NCBI GenBank assembly: GCA_934045075.1 | Contig: OW203732.1 | Coordinates: forward strand, 4,691,501-4,755,500 | Reading direction: 5' to 3' | DNA length: 64,000 nt | DNA from: Yponomeuta sedellus | Lineage: Eukaryota > Arthropoda > Insecta > Lepidoptera > Yponomeutidae | Shown: positions 1-11,550 of the stretch, one piece after another | Position numbering within the stretch: position 1 is the first letter of the stretch | How the letters are laid out: each line of letters begins with the position of its first letter | Position numbers and translations under genes: made by a program | Notes under the pieces: generated by a model | Told to the model about the DNA's origin: nothing | Databases searched by the model: none | What the model saw: the letters and a program-made list of their open reading frames with translations, nothing else

Positions 1-519
1 TTATATATAGAGTTTGTTATCTGATTTGGCATCTAAAAGGCAAGCCAGTGGCAACTCAGGTCCTACTTGGTTTATCATTATGTGAACAAGTCTTGAGGTT
101 GTTCTTATGTGTAGCATGCTGTCTCGCTCACGCAAGTGAGCATGCTCCACTTAAATACACCCCAGCCTTATGTATTTTGCAAAATATGTGACATCATGAC
201 AGAGGTAATCTTGGAAAATAAAAAAGGAATTAATATTAAAAAGCATTATTAGATCATCCTAGCTGAGAGCATTTTTATCTATTTTGTAGCTTTCAAAATC
301 TCAAAAAATTCAATATTTTTTAAAGTTTAATGGAACAATTTTTAAAACTGTTTTTAACTGTTAGCTTAATTATGAAGTTATGTTCCAAAATAGGTAAACC
401 AATTATTTTATATAAAGTCAACAATATTGATTATTAGTAATTTAACAATTTTTGAGAACTTCAGACCTATAAAAAGAGGGTTTACTAGACTATTATTCCA
501 AATGACGATACTGAGATAT

Positions 520-836
520 GACAACCTCGGTGGCCTCTGTGGTGCATCTGCCATATGCCAGAGGTCCCGGGTTCGATCCCCGGCTGGGGACAACAAAAAG
601 AAACTCCAGGATGTGGATGCGACATCATAAAACACAATATGATGTCGCCGTTTCTGGTACCCACGATACAGGGTATCCTAGTGTGGGACCAGAAGCAATA
701 TTATGTACCGTGTTATGTTAACTGCATAGAAGTAGAAGTTGATGAAGCGAAGGTGATCTGTCAGGATCGTGGCAAGTGGCAGTCCCTGGTCTCTGCCTAC
801 CCCTCTGGGATACAGGCGTGAGGTTATTTATGTATG
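520..836 (+). mobile_element. tRNA-derived SINE (family B) with a LINE-like 3' tail
   Basis: The head (about 525-593) has a box-B-like GGTTCGATCCCCGG segment. The body (about 600-715) contains TTTCTGGTACCCACGA and GTGTGGGACCAGAAGC. The 3' part (about 735-836) matches the 3' end of the LINE fragment at 54728-54965, ending in a tract of TATGTATGTAAG. Related pieces lie at 10178-10372 (minus), 22494-22540 (minus) and 62612-62722 (plus). Confidence 0.72.
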
Positions 837-1382
837 TAAGTAGAAGGTAACCTGGTAGCAGGGTTGTTCTAGAATTAAGCTTATAATCAATGAATTAAAT
901 AATAGATAATAGTGAATCTGATACAGCTTAAAACTGTTTGTGTACTACTCATACTATATAATATTTAAAGGGGCATTCCCGAACTTTTTGAGATTGGATT
1001 TACAGTGTTAGTATTTTGTCAGAGCCCTAGTCAAGGTATATCTACAATTTGAATGGGAATAGAATAGAAAGTGAAAACTAAGCTTACTATCCATAGAAGA
1101 GAAAACAATGATGCCTAATCTTTATGTCACCGCAACACAACATGGTATGTGACGGCATGATACCATAGTTGCATGATTGTTGCACAATTATTGCAGTATG
1201 ACTAGTAGAGCAATGGTTAAACCCAATATAATAACATATGGTAAGCAAATAAATACCCAAACCAGTGATGTGTTAGCAGGGTCACAAAGCCATAAATAAC
1301 TAACGGTAAAATGAAGTTGACTGACATCTTACCATTATGAGAGCAAAATCACTTACTATTTTTTTTATTTATTTATTCTTAC

Positions 1383-1648
1383 CGTCGTTGGTCAGTGAAC
1401 AGATATAAGGTGTTGGGTGCTCCACGGGCTCCAGATCCCAGCACTTGTAGGTACACGGTACTGGGGCCATACTTTTCAGCCTTTTTCTGTGAGATAAGCC
1501 TCGCGCGCTGTGTTTCCGCAACCCGATTCGAATTTGACTTAGGCATAGTGGCTAAAAATTCCAAGAGTTTCTTAGAGCTACCTTCCTGGCTGTATCTACG
1601 TGCAATAACCAATCGGCAAGCAAATAATCCAACATTTATACCGTACAT
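1383..1648 (-). CDS. RNaseZ: tRNase Z long form (RNaseZ/ELAC2-like), first coding exon, partial gene
   Basis: This exon encodes about 88 residues ending in a block that reads STVYLQVLGSGARGAP, then LYLFTDQRR. This is the N-terminal beta-lactamase-fold start typical of long tRNase Z, the endonuclease that removes 3' trailers from pre-tRNAs in nucleus and mitochondria. The exon ends at a GTAAG donor (minus strand, complement of 1378-1382) in phase 2, so the gene continues leftward out of the window; I found no next exon in 1-1382. The first ATG (complement of 1646-1648) gives an Arg-containing, acid-poor N-terminus resembling a mitochondrial presequence. A second in-frame ATG (complement of 1544-1546) would remove it. 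The open frame runs upstream to about 1732 but without an ATG. Identification rests on recognised motif similarity only. Confidence 0.82.
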
Positions 1649-2301
1649 GTGTTTCGAGGTTATGTTTACTTTTTGTGGTAAAGATTTACGAGCCTTCCTT
1701 TTACGTTTGCTTTCTATTTTATATAAAAACACACATAGTTTTTAGATTATTTTCAGTACATTTTTGCAATAAATATTCCCTGTGTTGACATATTTTTCAG
1801 ATTCAGATTTAGAATTTTCGGCGACTTTTTCTCAATAAACAGTGTTTGACAGTTTGACACAACTTACTTCACAACAAGTGTTTGACATCACTTGACAGTT
1901 GGTTCACAGTTCTGCACAGATTAAATAGGAGATATAACTGGTTTAATTGTTCTGTGGATATTACCTGCTAGTGATGTACCATGTTGTGTGTATGCATATC
2001 CGGTAAAAATTCTATCAATAGACAAAGTAAAGTCTGTCTACACGTGCATCTCTTACCGAGTTATTGTTTTCTACCGTGGTAGTAAATAGATTGTTAAGCC
2101 ATGGCATCACTAATAATTTAGGAAAATGGCGTTCTGTACAGCTGTGGGTTGCGCAATTTTTATGTAAATGCGAATTAAATTTATAGTAATTATTATATCT
2201 AAAGTGCATTTCAGCCAGAAGACTAGAGGAACGAATTTTTTACATAATTTATAATAAAAAAAATATACTGTGTGGTGTTTTCGTACATACAAAAAACTGT
2301 C
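1649..2301. promoter_or_regulatory. Probable shared divergent promoter region of RNaseZ and LMTK
   Basis: About 750 bp separate the divergent RNase Z and LMTK start codons, and no other gene fits between them. Positions about 1845-1910 hold several copies of the motif TTTGACA or TTGACAG in close succession. No clear TATA box is visible. A TCAGT initiator-like pentamer lies at 2342-2346, just outside the interval and downstream of the first uORF ATG, so true start sites are uncertain. Calling this a bidirectional promoter is inference from gene layout. Confidence 0.45.
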
Positions 2302-2399
2302 ATGGACCGTGTATTTTTTGTGTTGTGGTTGTGGTGATGTTTCAGTGGACATAATGAAACCAAAAGAATAATGCGGCTGTTCAAATAATGTGGTTATGA
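2302..2399 (+). promoter_or_regulatory. Chain of five overlapping upstream ORFs before the LMTK start
   Basis: Five short ORFs follow one another: 2302-2337 (11 codons plus TGA), 2337-2354, 2354-2371 and 2371-2388 (each 5 codons plus TAA), and 2388-2399 (3 codons plus TGA). Every stop codon overlaps the next ATG: TGATG once, TAATG three times, and finally ATGA with the main start at 2396. This layout would allow termination-coupled reinitiation or strong repression if the region is 5' UTR. Transcription of the stretch is assumed, not shown. Confidence 0.6.
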
Positions 2400-2492
2400 T
2401 GGGTGTGTTATGGGTGGTGTTACTCGTGGCCTTGACCGGCTCACACTTGGGGCACGGGTTGCCTCTGGGAACGCCGCAAACCTACCCACACG
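2396..2492 (+). CDS. Lmtk: LMTK-like pseudokinase, exon 1 (signal peptide)
   Basis: Starts at ATG ATG GGT and encodes 32 residues plus one base. The hydrophobic core VLWVVLLVALTG after the initiator methionines looks like a signal peptide or signal anchor. It ends at a GTGAGT donor in phase 1, matching exon 2. The whole gene (18 exons, 2396-48661) sums to 9171 nt, or 3056 aa plus stop, with all 17 junctions in phase. LMTKs are membrane-anchored kinases of endosomal and neuronal trafficking in vertebrates; that role is family knowledge, not shown here. Vertebrate LMTKs are roughly 1300-1500 aa, so this protein is about twice as long. Confidence 0.75.
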
Positions 2493-3646
2493 GTGAGTCA
2501 CAAAACTATCAAAAAACAGTCATTTAAACGCATTTACGTACATTTAAATGTATGTAAACACACTTGTAAACCACAAGCCTGTTCAATCTAGTATTGTTAC
2601 CACTAAAAATTACTTTGAAAGGCACTACCTACCTAAATCAAATTGGAATTGGAAGGTAGGTTTCAAACTGTACATAAGAGGAGGAATACATAAGAGAGGG
2701 TTGACTGTCAGATCATGACCTGCATATCAGTGTATGTAAAGTGTACATTATTAACATTTTCCTGTTTCATTGAACAACAGAACTTCTGTAATCGATTTAA
2801 TAAGGAAGCTATTTGCCAGTTTTCACATTTTTGACTATAATCTTATTTTGAACTAGGTATATCTTGTTTCTAATCCTTTAAGCATTTCTATGGCAAGTAA
2901 GGCTAGCCATTTCAGAGGTTGTAGTTAACTGAAAAACTGATTAATATTATCCACATCCTAATTTTCTCCATTCTTAAGCTTTCAAAAGCCTAGGTGTAAG
3001 TAGTCTTATTTATAAAAAACATGAATCCTCTAAAACACTTCTCCGGGACAGTTTATATACCTAGTATGTGGTTACATCTTTCCGTTTACTATTATACAGC
3101 CTATTCAAATCAACTTAGGAGTGTTTTTATAAAACACCATTAGTAGGTAGGCAGTAGTTTATGGTTAAATGGTGTGGCTATCCTCTCTCTTGAGCATAAT
3201 ATCTATTGTATCAATACAATAACCAATATCAGTCTGTGGACCCTGTGCACCTGTGCTTTGCCCATTTAATTCACCAGACAATGATACAGTACAAAAATTG
3301 TATCTCTTTATGTCATCAAAATTACATACTATACTGCAACATTCAGGCTTCTTAATTTTCTTCATGTTCTGCTTAACACATAATTTTTCATGGACTATTT
3401 TGGCAGATTCCTTTATCTAATGGAGGCCTCAAACCAGTGACGCCCCTGTGATGGTGCAAACTTCTTTACCACTATTTTTTACATTTTCGTTCTATCATTT
3501 TCAAATTAAAATATTATGTCACCCATTTTTGGCATTACTACATTACATTTCAACTAGACCAAATTATACATAAATAGTCCTTTTCCTGCTTATTCAATCA
3601 CTCGGTTGTTGAGGAACTTATAAATAACCAAATATAAATAAACATG

Positions 3647-4018
3647 AAGCGCTCGAAGCCTAGGCGAACCGAGTGATTGGAATCCATCACGTGGTTAAGC
3701 AACACAGGCGCGGTAAGTTACGGGATGGGTGAGCGTCCCGTGTCTACCGCTAGTGGCATTTTTCCGAGCGCTTCCGTGCTTCGCAAGGCACGTTAAGCCG
3801 TTGGTGCTGGCTGTCATATAATGGCAGTCGTTAAGCCTTGTCAGAGGCCTTATGGGCGGCTTGATAACTTCTGACAGTAAGGCCCGCCACTGTCTTACAA
3901 TCCACCAACCCGGACTTGGTCCCCGTGGTGGAGTATGCCCTAACCTTCCTGCGATGTAGGAAGAGACCCGTGCCCCAGCAGTGGGGACATATAAGGGTTG
4001 ATAACTTGCTATAACGTG
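3647..4018 (-). mobile_element. Unclassified interspersed repeat (family C), near-complete copy
   Basis: This is the longest copy of a family found at least five times in the window (also 23540-23790, 36757-37067, 45678-45970, 60168-60337, with fragments at 6067-6146 and 8577-8617). Shared blocks include a CCCACTGCTGGGGCACGGG end, a TTATCAAGCCGCCCATAAGG centre and CGAAGCACGGAAGCGCTCGG. No coding capacity is visible. It could be a non-autonomous element or a LINE untranslated region; I cannot classify it. Confidence 0.7.
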
Positions 4019-4165
4019 CTACAATGTCACCACCCATAATACAGTAACAGAGAAAACACATGAAAAATACTCAGAATCCGCTTATCCTAAAAGTTATTTA
4101 TTGTTTAGAAACAAGGCGTACATCACTTATGTTAGTTATAAGTACAATATACAAGAATGCGTTAG

Positions 4166-4586
4166 TCCTTTCTTCATCGTCATCATCATCAGCCCGGTAA
4201 ATCCCACTGCTAAGTATAGGCCTCTTCATTACCACGCCAACCAGCACAGTCTCATGCTAGTCTCATCCACTGTTTACCAGCTACTTTACATAGGTCTTCT
4301 GACCATCTGGCTGCTGGTCTGCCCACCGACCGTTCCCCCTCCAACGGCCGGGGCATACATTGTAGACCATCTACATCTTGAGCTATGATGATCAAGTCAT
4401 CAGCGAACCTGAGGTGCGACAACCGGATGGCATCGATTACTATTGCGCCAATCTAGAGTGTTCATCATGTCTTCCAAGACATTTGTGTAGAGCTTGGGCG
4501 ATAGAGTGTCACCTTGGCGTACTCCTCGATTTATCGGCACCGGGTTCGTGAGCTCATCCTTTCTTAATCTATAATAATCCATTCCA
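4166..4586 (-). mobile_element. Non-LTR retrotransposon (LINE) reverse-transcriptase fragment
   Basis: On the minus strand the sequence encodes INRGVRQGDTLSPKLYT and, after one frame change, HLRFADDLII. These are reverse-transcriptase palm motifs (the FADD catalytic box). A C-terminal tail with RWSEDLCKVAG follows, ending in a GATGATGATG-rich 3' terminus. It is internally deleted and frameshifted, so inactive. Its 5' edge touches the LMTK exon 2 acceptor. Confidence 0.8.
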
Positions 4587-4587
4587 G

Positions 4588-4733
4588 AGTTACTGGCTCC
4601 GAATGAGGCGGCATATGCATCATGGGGGCACCCCAGCGGAGCATACGCCGTGGTGCCGGCGCTGGCGTTTCTGCTCGCGGCCGTGGGCTTCCTGCTGGGG
4701 TGCACCTGGTGTTACCGTCACAAGGATTGTAAG
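4588..4733 (+). CDS. Lmtk: LMTK-like pseudokinase, exon 2 (transmembrane helix)
   Basis: Residues 33-81. It encodes the single membrane span (about residues 51-73, VVPALAFLLAAVGFLLGC core) followed by CYRHKDCK, with Cys71, Cys74 and Cys80 at the cytosolic face as possible palmitoylation sites. The acceptor is ATTCCAG and the donor GTAGGC. Phase 1 in and phase 0 out match both neighbours exactly. The upstream acceptor lies in or at the edge of antisense LINE sequence. Confidence 0.72.
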
Positions 4734-7700
4734 GTAGGCCCTACCAATACTACCTTTAATCTTTTTATGTCCTACTGCACAATAAAAAATATCTAATCAA
4801 GTGTAAATTTTGTAAACAAAATTGTTATATTGATCATTAAAATTGCTAACTTTGTCAGAGGTTACTTTTTACCCAATAAATAATCGCTATTGTGGTCCCA
4901 TTTAATATATGACTATGTATGAGTATCACAAATCATTAAGAGTTTACATTTTTCTTTCGGACATAATAAGAACGAAATTATCAGTTTAAATTATCATTTT
5001 AAATAGCATTTCTATTTTCCAAATGATACAAAGTTACCAATTTTCAGGATCAATAACAACTTGAATAGATGCAATAGAATTGCAGTGGAATGGAAACATT
5101 CTCCAACCAGTTTATCTCATCATGAAAACCTTGTGTAAATAAAAAAGACAGAAAGAGCTTGTGCTTTAGTCAACTGATGCGATTGGCCTTGAAATGTGGG
5201 CCCACATCAACAGCTGTTAACATAAATAAAACAGAGGGTAAAATTTAAAACAGTCTGAACAAATTGTTAACATAATTATGAAAAATGAGAAATTATTAAC
5301 GACTAAGGTCTTATTTATAAAAACACGATTCCCTTAAAAGTCTGAATCACTCCTCAGAGTCAGTTTATTCAATCTGTGGTTGCATGTTTTCCTTGTAAAA
5401 TCTTTACCATTTAAAAAACATGAATAATGCTTCTTAAAATAGTCTTATTTTACCAGCGTTATTCGAGTTTTTTAAAGAATCATGTTTTACAAATAACACA
5501 GTGACTGTGGTAAACAAGTATGCAATTTTATTTTTTATAAAATCAGATGGAGTGGTAAACATTGTACAAGTTGCAATATTTTTATGCGTTTCCTTGAACA
5601 ATAGATTGAGAACGTTAAACGAAAAGGAGCGCCCTCCTTGAGCTCCACTCATTGACGCCGACCTCTTGACCCAACTTCAGCCAGCGGTTCACACTCGCGC
5701 GGATGTCACGTCAGCCCCCTAAAGCAGCGGGGCGTCGACCCGGCCCCGCGCTGATTAGATAGCCGCTAGTTGCATTACTCACGCCGATCGGGACCGCATT
5801 TGTGCATCATATATTGTTGTCGTTTGGCTATACAGGGTTATTTTTGAACGCGCAATTCCTAGTGTATCACAGCAACTATAATTCTTGAACTAAAACTTTC
5901 GTAAGCACTAACCATTATTGACATTTTACGTATTCACTTACTTGATTTTTGTGTCTGAAGAGTGGAAACTATACTAAAGTTATAATGAGTTTATTTTTTT
6001 ATTGCATAAAATAAGTGAGATTGTCTATTTTTCTTTAGTAGAACTTAACATTATTATTTTCGACGATGGGGACTGCAGTGGGGACATAATGGGTACCCTT
6101 TTTATGTCCCCACTGCTGAAGTAGGGGTCTTTTCCTGCATCGCATATTACACGTATTATTTTATTTAAGTTTTATTTAGTCAATTGAGAGATTACTTAAA
6201 GATCTCAATTGCGAGATCCAGTATTCTTTGTCCTAATAGGTGACGTAATTATAATGACCGCATCATTATCTGTACTTTGTATTGTACGATTTAAAATTTA
6301 GGTTCTGTAAATGTACCGATAAATAAATATATTTGACTATATAAACTGCATAAATAAAGGTATCTAACTTCCCCCATCTAGGTTTGGACAGATGTTTTCT
6401 ATTTTTATAACTTTTCGTCAAGTAATTTTTAACAACGTAATTTTTTTTTTGACGACCCATTTTTTTTCATAACTAACGCCATTATGTTTCTAAATCATAG
6501 CTACAAGGTCCCTTAAAATTTGTCAACCGAATTCAAAGTCACCCAGCACACTGTAGGGCGCGGGTGTCTGTTGTGGCATTTCTGACATCCTGTAGGACAA
6601 GATAAATTGATCATAGTTTGTAATAAACGGGTGTTGTGATGTTTTTTATAACGTCTTTGTATGAATGAATAGCTTGGCGTCATCATTAGCTAAGCTATTA
6701 TTCATGACAATAATTATGCATTATGTTTACCGATTGTGTGGAGTGATTTGTTATTGTTGTACTTGATACACACGTGTTGATTTCGTCTCGTAATTTCAAC
6801 GAGAATCCGCTGAAATCCATTATGTTTGTCTGTTCCAAATTGCTTTTCACGTTTCATTGATTTTGAGCGCCGAAGCGTTGTAAAAAAGCTGCGTGCACTA
6901 GCTTTTCCGACATCTCCCCTGGCTGATTTCCCCTCAAATAATAATATGAAATCGCAGGCCACCAGTGCGCTGCTCGAAACGTCCGTAGTCGCAGCCCAAT
7001 GGGCCCTTTCGACCGACTTCCTCTACTCTTAATTAGTCGAAGTGCAACAATTGACTACTGAGTCATTAAACCCGCTAAGACAATTACTCATCAAGTCTTG
7101 ATACTTGGCAGACATCGGCGGCTATTCTCCGCAATGATGTCCATTGTCGACGTGTGCGTCAAAATACACGGAAATAGAGCTCAATTAGCCGACGACAACG
7201 TCATGATTGGAGGTGTTTATTGCTCATATTTTTGTTATGGGCGGTAAATCCTGGCTGCCATTAGAGCAGCGGTTCCTAAACTTTCATGGAACCTCGTATC
7301 GAAATACATTATCTAATTCGAAATTCACTTTACTTTAAGCAGTCGCCACATTGATCCAAAATAATATTTGTAGCAGAGAAATTATTCAACAGTCAAAATA
7401 ATCCAACGGTTCAGTGATTAATTCAACGTGATTCGCGGAATCTCAGTGACTTTTCTACGGAAATTCCGCAGAAAGCACTTTGGGAACCGCTTCGTTTCAT
7501 TAGTGTCAAACTAAAACGCGCCGAATCACATCGGGCTTGTCCCGTGTGGGATTTGGTTCGGCGCGTAACTAACGGACGCAGTTTCATAGTCCGTAGTATG
7601 CATCATAGCAAGCTATCTTTTGCGATACGATTCTACGAGACTAGTGGGCACCAGGTCCAGTCATGATTTTTACACCTAATTTCAATTATCTGTTTGCTTG

Positions 7701-10177
7701 ATTTTTGTATTTCGAACTTAGTTTGTTTGATTTTATTTTCTTTTTTCTCTTTAGGGCTTATAATGTTGGATAATGCCTGTCTCCAAGTTACGTTAGTATA
7801 AAAGAAGCCCCTATTTGCCCTAAGATAAATTATATTTTAAACTGTGTTAATATTGATTAACTAGTGCTGCGGGTTTTGTAAATAATAAAATTAAAAAATA
7901 TATATGTCATTCTATCTACATTGCGACATCGGTTAAACCACAGATTGACGAGTAGGAGACTCGGCTACGCAAAGTATATCGAACTGTCATAATAAAATCC
8001 ATTAACCTACTCAACCATTGTACATCGAACTGTCTTAATAAACTAAAAATTTTAGTATTATGAGACACGGCCCAGGCCTAACAGGTGGTGAGCCCCGGAC
8101 CGGAATTGCGTCATCGATTTAACCTTGTGGCGTTTGTCGGCTTTGTTTGCACTTTCTTTTTGTTTGTCCCTTTAATTGAAAACGAAACCAGCGGCCTCTC
8201 GCTGGGTAATTTGGAAGTCGATCGGTAGTCGCGGGTAAGGGGGGGGGGGTTGGTCAATCAGTGCTTTGTCGGATTTTGTATTCAATTTTTCGATCATGGG
8301 CCCTTTATTTATCTCGTTCGATACCCACCTACTCAAGTGATGGATACGCCAGCTAACATGTCTCTAGTAATTAAATGTAATAACGCTAGCGAATCACGAC
8401 ACGATCCTGTTGGTTACAGAACAGAGCTGCTTATGAAGAACATTATTTGTCCAGATAGTTGGCTTTAGTTTAATTTAACTTCTAGTCAAACGTCTAAAAT
8501 GCCTACAAGAAAAGGTACGGCAACCTTTGCACTTTCCTCCAAAGAAAACCGCTATGATGATATGAACTCTTTGTATACATGTTCCCACTGCTGGGGCACG
8601 GGTCTCTTCCTGCATAGCAAGGAATTTCTTTCTTTTCCGCTAGGAATTTCTTTTAAAGTCATTTAATCACTACCTACAAGTAGATACCCGCAAACCGGTC
8701 CCTCAATACAGGATTTACCTAGTTTTACCTAGTATGGGGCCCATCAGGCACTGCATACTGATACTGCCAATCACCTTTTTTGAAATAAATAAGTTTTACT
8801 TCCCTACTTTTCTTTAAAAAACATATATTGTATTAATATTATTTAAATTATCTATTCGTAAATTATTTTAAATCGCCTTTTTGGAAATAAAAAGTTTTTA
8901 CATACTTTGTTTTAAAAAATATATCTTTATTTTTTGTAAAACAGTGTAATCCATTGTTTTTGTAAGACAGTAAGACCTGGGATTTCTGTGTGCGCGAAAT
9001 TACAAGAATAGAAACGGCTCAGCCTGTATTCTTGTAATTTATTCGGATAATTAATTTCCATCGGTCTGTTAGAAACCTTCAGCCTTGCGCGCGTAATTGC
9101 ATTGTGTTGTGATCACTTTATTTTTACGTCGTAATTGACGTAATTGATTCCGTCTGATAGTTATTAAGATTCTAGGTAGATCCTTATCAAGTTACGAATA
9201 GTAGATTTTTAATTTTAAGATTTTTTTGATCGCGCTTTGACTCTTCCTTTTCCAACTATACTAAGGTGAGTACCTAAAGTAATTACCATATTGATGAGTG
9301 GTACGACCACTTTGACCTTTCATTATGTGCAGTATTCTATTAAAATACTTAGAATTAATTCTAAGTATATCCAGTAAAGTACAACCAAATGTAACTACTT
9401 TCAGCTTATCTTTGGAAGGCAATTTCCTTCTGCCAACCGTCTTCAAGATTGCCCAACTAAGTAGAAACACGTACAAAGGCTCGTAAAGACAGTCACAGTA
9501 ATATTACTTTATCATATTTGTGTCCGAAAGTAAGTACTATGTTATAAGCAATAAGGGATAGTCTTACAAAGGCACAACTTGCGGAATCGCAACGACAAAC
9601 CCCTTCAGCGACTTTCAATAATAGATTGCTTTTGTTTAAACCAAAATAAACAACATTGTATCACGATGATAATACTCTTATCTAACACAGGAACTGAAAC
9701 GACGCAGAAGGTTTATTTTGAACCCACACGGACTCTGGGACATTTGCGGTCAGCGCAATATTATTATTAATTGTCTTTAATAAAATAAAAAATAAAGTAC
9801 AAATAAAAGTCAATGCCGTCATTTAATTCAACCGATCTAATCAAGTTCTTCGATATGATCAATGAGATCTCCTTGAACGTTTTGACCTTTCTATTTAAAT
9901 ATCGACACCAACTAAAGTAAATTTACTATAAGTAGTTAGTTCAATAAATAAATAATAACTGCCACACAACATAATATAATCACTTGTCCTACATGGGTAA
10001 TACGACGACGCGCTTTTTGAATGTCGAAAGCGACTTCCCAGTACATTAAGAATATTCTTATCTTCCATTAACTACAAAACACGTGACTCGTGCCGTCGTA
10101 CTACCCGGGCTGGTACCAAACTAGGATATGTGCATGGAAATACACCCAGATTGAAGCCATTTCTACGGTTGTACAAA

Positions 10178-10372
10178 TATAACATAACATTTACATACTG
10201 GCAAATACATTGCTTCTGGCTCCTCGTGTCGTGGGTACCAGAAACAACGACATCACAAACATGTAAACATCCAAGACCTGGGGTTTTTTTGTCCCTAGCC
10301 GGGGATCGAACCTGGGACCTCTCGCATGGTAATCAGACGTGATACTGTTAGACCAACGAGGCAGTCAGTTAG
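10178..10372 (-). mobile_element. SINE family B copy, reverse orientation
   Basis: Read on the minus strand it has a tRNA-like head with GGTTCGATCCCCGG, followed by the body marked by TTTCTGGTACCCACGACA and GAGCCAGAAGCAATG. The LINE-like tail seen in the copy at 520-836 is not evident here. Confidence 0.65.
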
Positions 10373-10778
10373 ACTCATAATTCAGACTATTAGTTTTAAC
10401 AAGTTATTTAAAAACGGTACTTCTGTATCTTTCTCTAATACGGGTGATGAGTCAGCCAGCGTGCTCCGGAGCAGTACACAAAATGCCACAGTGCTACACG
10501 CTGTGAGCAAAGTTGCAAACAAAACACGCACCCACTCGGCCGTAGACGCCGTTTAGTCATCTGGACGTTTTGAGAACACTCGTTGTTCTCTCACCTTCGT
10601 CTCGCCGTGTGGCGCAGGGCGCAGCTATTAGCTAATTAATCCGACAAAGACACGACTGTTGCGTCGACAACCATCGTTGAACGGACTAGAGAACAATAAT
10701 GGTCATTGTTCCGAAAGGAAAGGAAATCCTCGGTGTTTTGTTACAATAACGCACAATGTGACGAGAAATAGTTATCCT

Positions 10779-11060
10779 ACTTATAATATTGTAAATGTGA
10801 AAGTTTGTATGTTTGTTAGTCGATCACGCCCAAACGGCTGGACGTATTTACATCAAACTTGGCGTACAGATAAACAAAGATCTGTATTGAGACATAGGAT
10901 TATATTCGCGGGGTCAGCTAGTAACATTATAAATGTGAAAGTCACGAAATGACGGCTGAACGGATTTACAAGAAACTTGGCGTACATATAGACAAACACC
11001 TGTATTGAGACATAGCATATCCTTGATATCCCGGTGATGCATTCCCGTGGGATAATATTT
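10779..11060 (+). mobile_element. Helitron-like non-autonomous repeat, two adjoining copies
   Basis: Two adjacent copies start near ATATTGTAAATGTGAAAG (about 10784) and CATTATAAATGTGAAAG (about 10925). Each carries a GGCTGGACGTATTTAC- or GGCTGAACGGATTTAC-type core and a CTTGGCGTACA block. The first ends in GGGGTCAGCTAGT. The TATTATAAA start and CTAG-type end recall Helitron-like repeats common in Lepidoptera. Class assignment is tentative. Confidence 0.45.
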
Positions 11061-11385
11061 TATTGTTATCGTAAAATGGTCTCATAAAAAATTACTACAT
11101 AAAAAAAACATATTCCCTAGCCAAAACCTAAGATATTTATTTACTCCGTTGCCGTGGTAACAAGAATTCTGTGGCGGTAAATTATAACTTACTAGACAGC
11201 TAGTAAGTTATAATTTTATTATGTTTATTTATATTTGGTTATTTATAAGTTCCTCAACTACTAAACTAAACTACCGAGAGACTTAAGAGAACTTGACATG
11301 AACTTGTTTAAATATAAATTGAAAACTATGTTATTGGACAAATGCTATTACAATGTAACGGATTTCTTGACTGAAAAATAATATT

Positions 11386-11550
11386 TAAAAACCTATTTAG
11401 AGGCTAAAAATTTCACCCATGCCGGGATTCGAACCCGCAACCTCTGGCTATCCGTACCAGCGCTCTACCAATTGAGCCAATGGGCGACTCACGGCATCAG
11501 TGAAATTTCGAACCTCTTTACAATATTCTCTGTATTACGTACAGGCAGCA
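11386..11550 (-). mobile_element. tRNA-derived SINE (family A), near-complete
   Basis: On the minus strand it begins with GTACGTAATACAGAGAATAT, then a tRNA-like unit (CAATTGGTAGAGCGCTGG, box-B GGTTCGAATCCCGGC) and the tail GCCTCTAAATAGGTTTTT. The same unit recurs at 20752-20921, 21035-21125, 21353-21448, 56383-56552 and 63775-63937. Confidence 0.75.

Larger units (their letters stand above)
2493..4587 (+). other. LMTK intron 1
   Basis: A 2.1-kb AT-rich intron. I see no gene in 2493-3640. From about 3647 to 4586 it is almost entirely mobile DNA: an interspersed repeat in reverse orientation (3647-4018), then an antisense LINE fragment (about 4166-4586) that reaches the exon 2 acceptor. Confidence 0.6.

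Noticed and set aside
1..1382. Second exon of RNase Z
   Set aside because: The expected continuation (NCGEG-type motif) is not found on the minus strand here, so the next exon must lie outside the window.
2354..2399. CRISPR-like or operon-like reading of the regular 17-nt ATG spacing
   Set aside because: The spacing comes from uORF stop/start overlaps, and the rest of the window is clearly animal. No CRISPR repeats exist.
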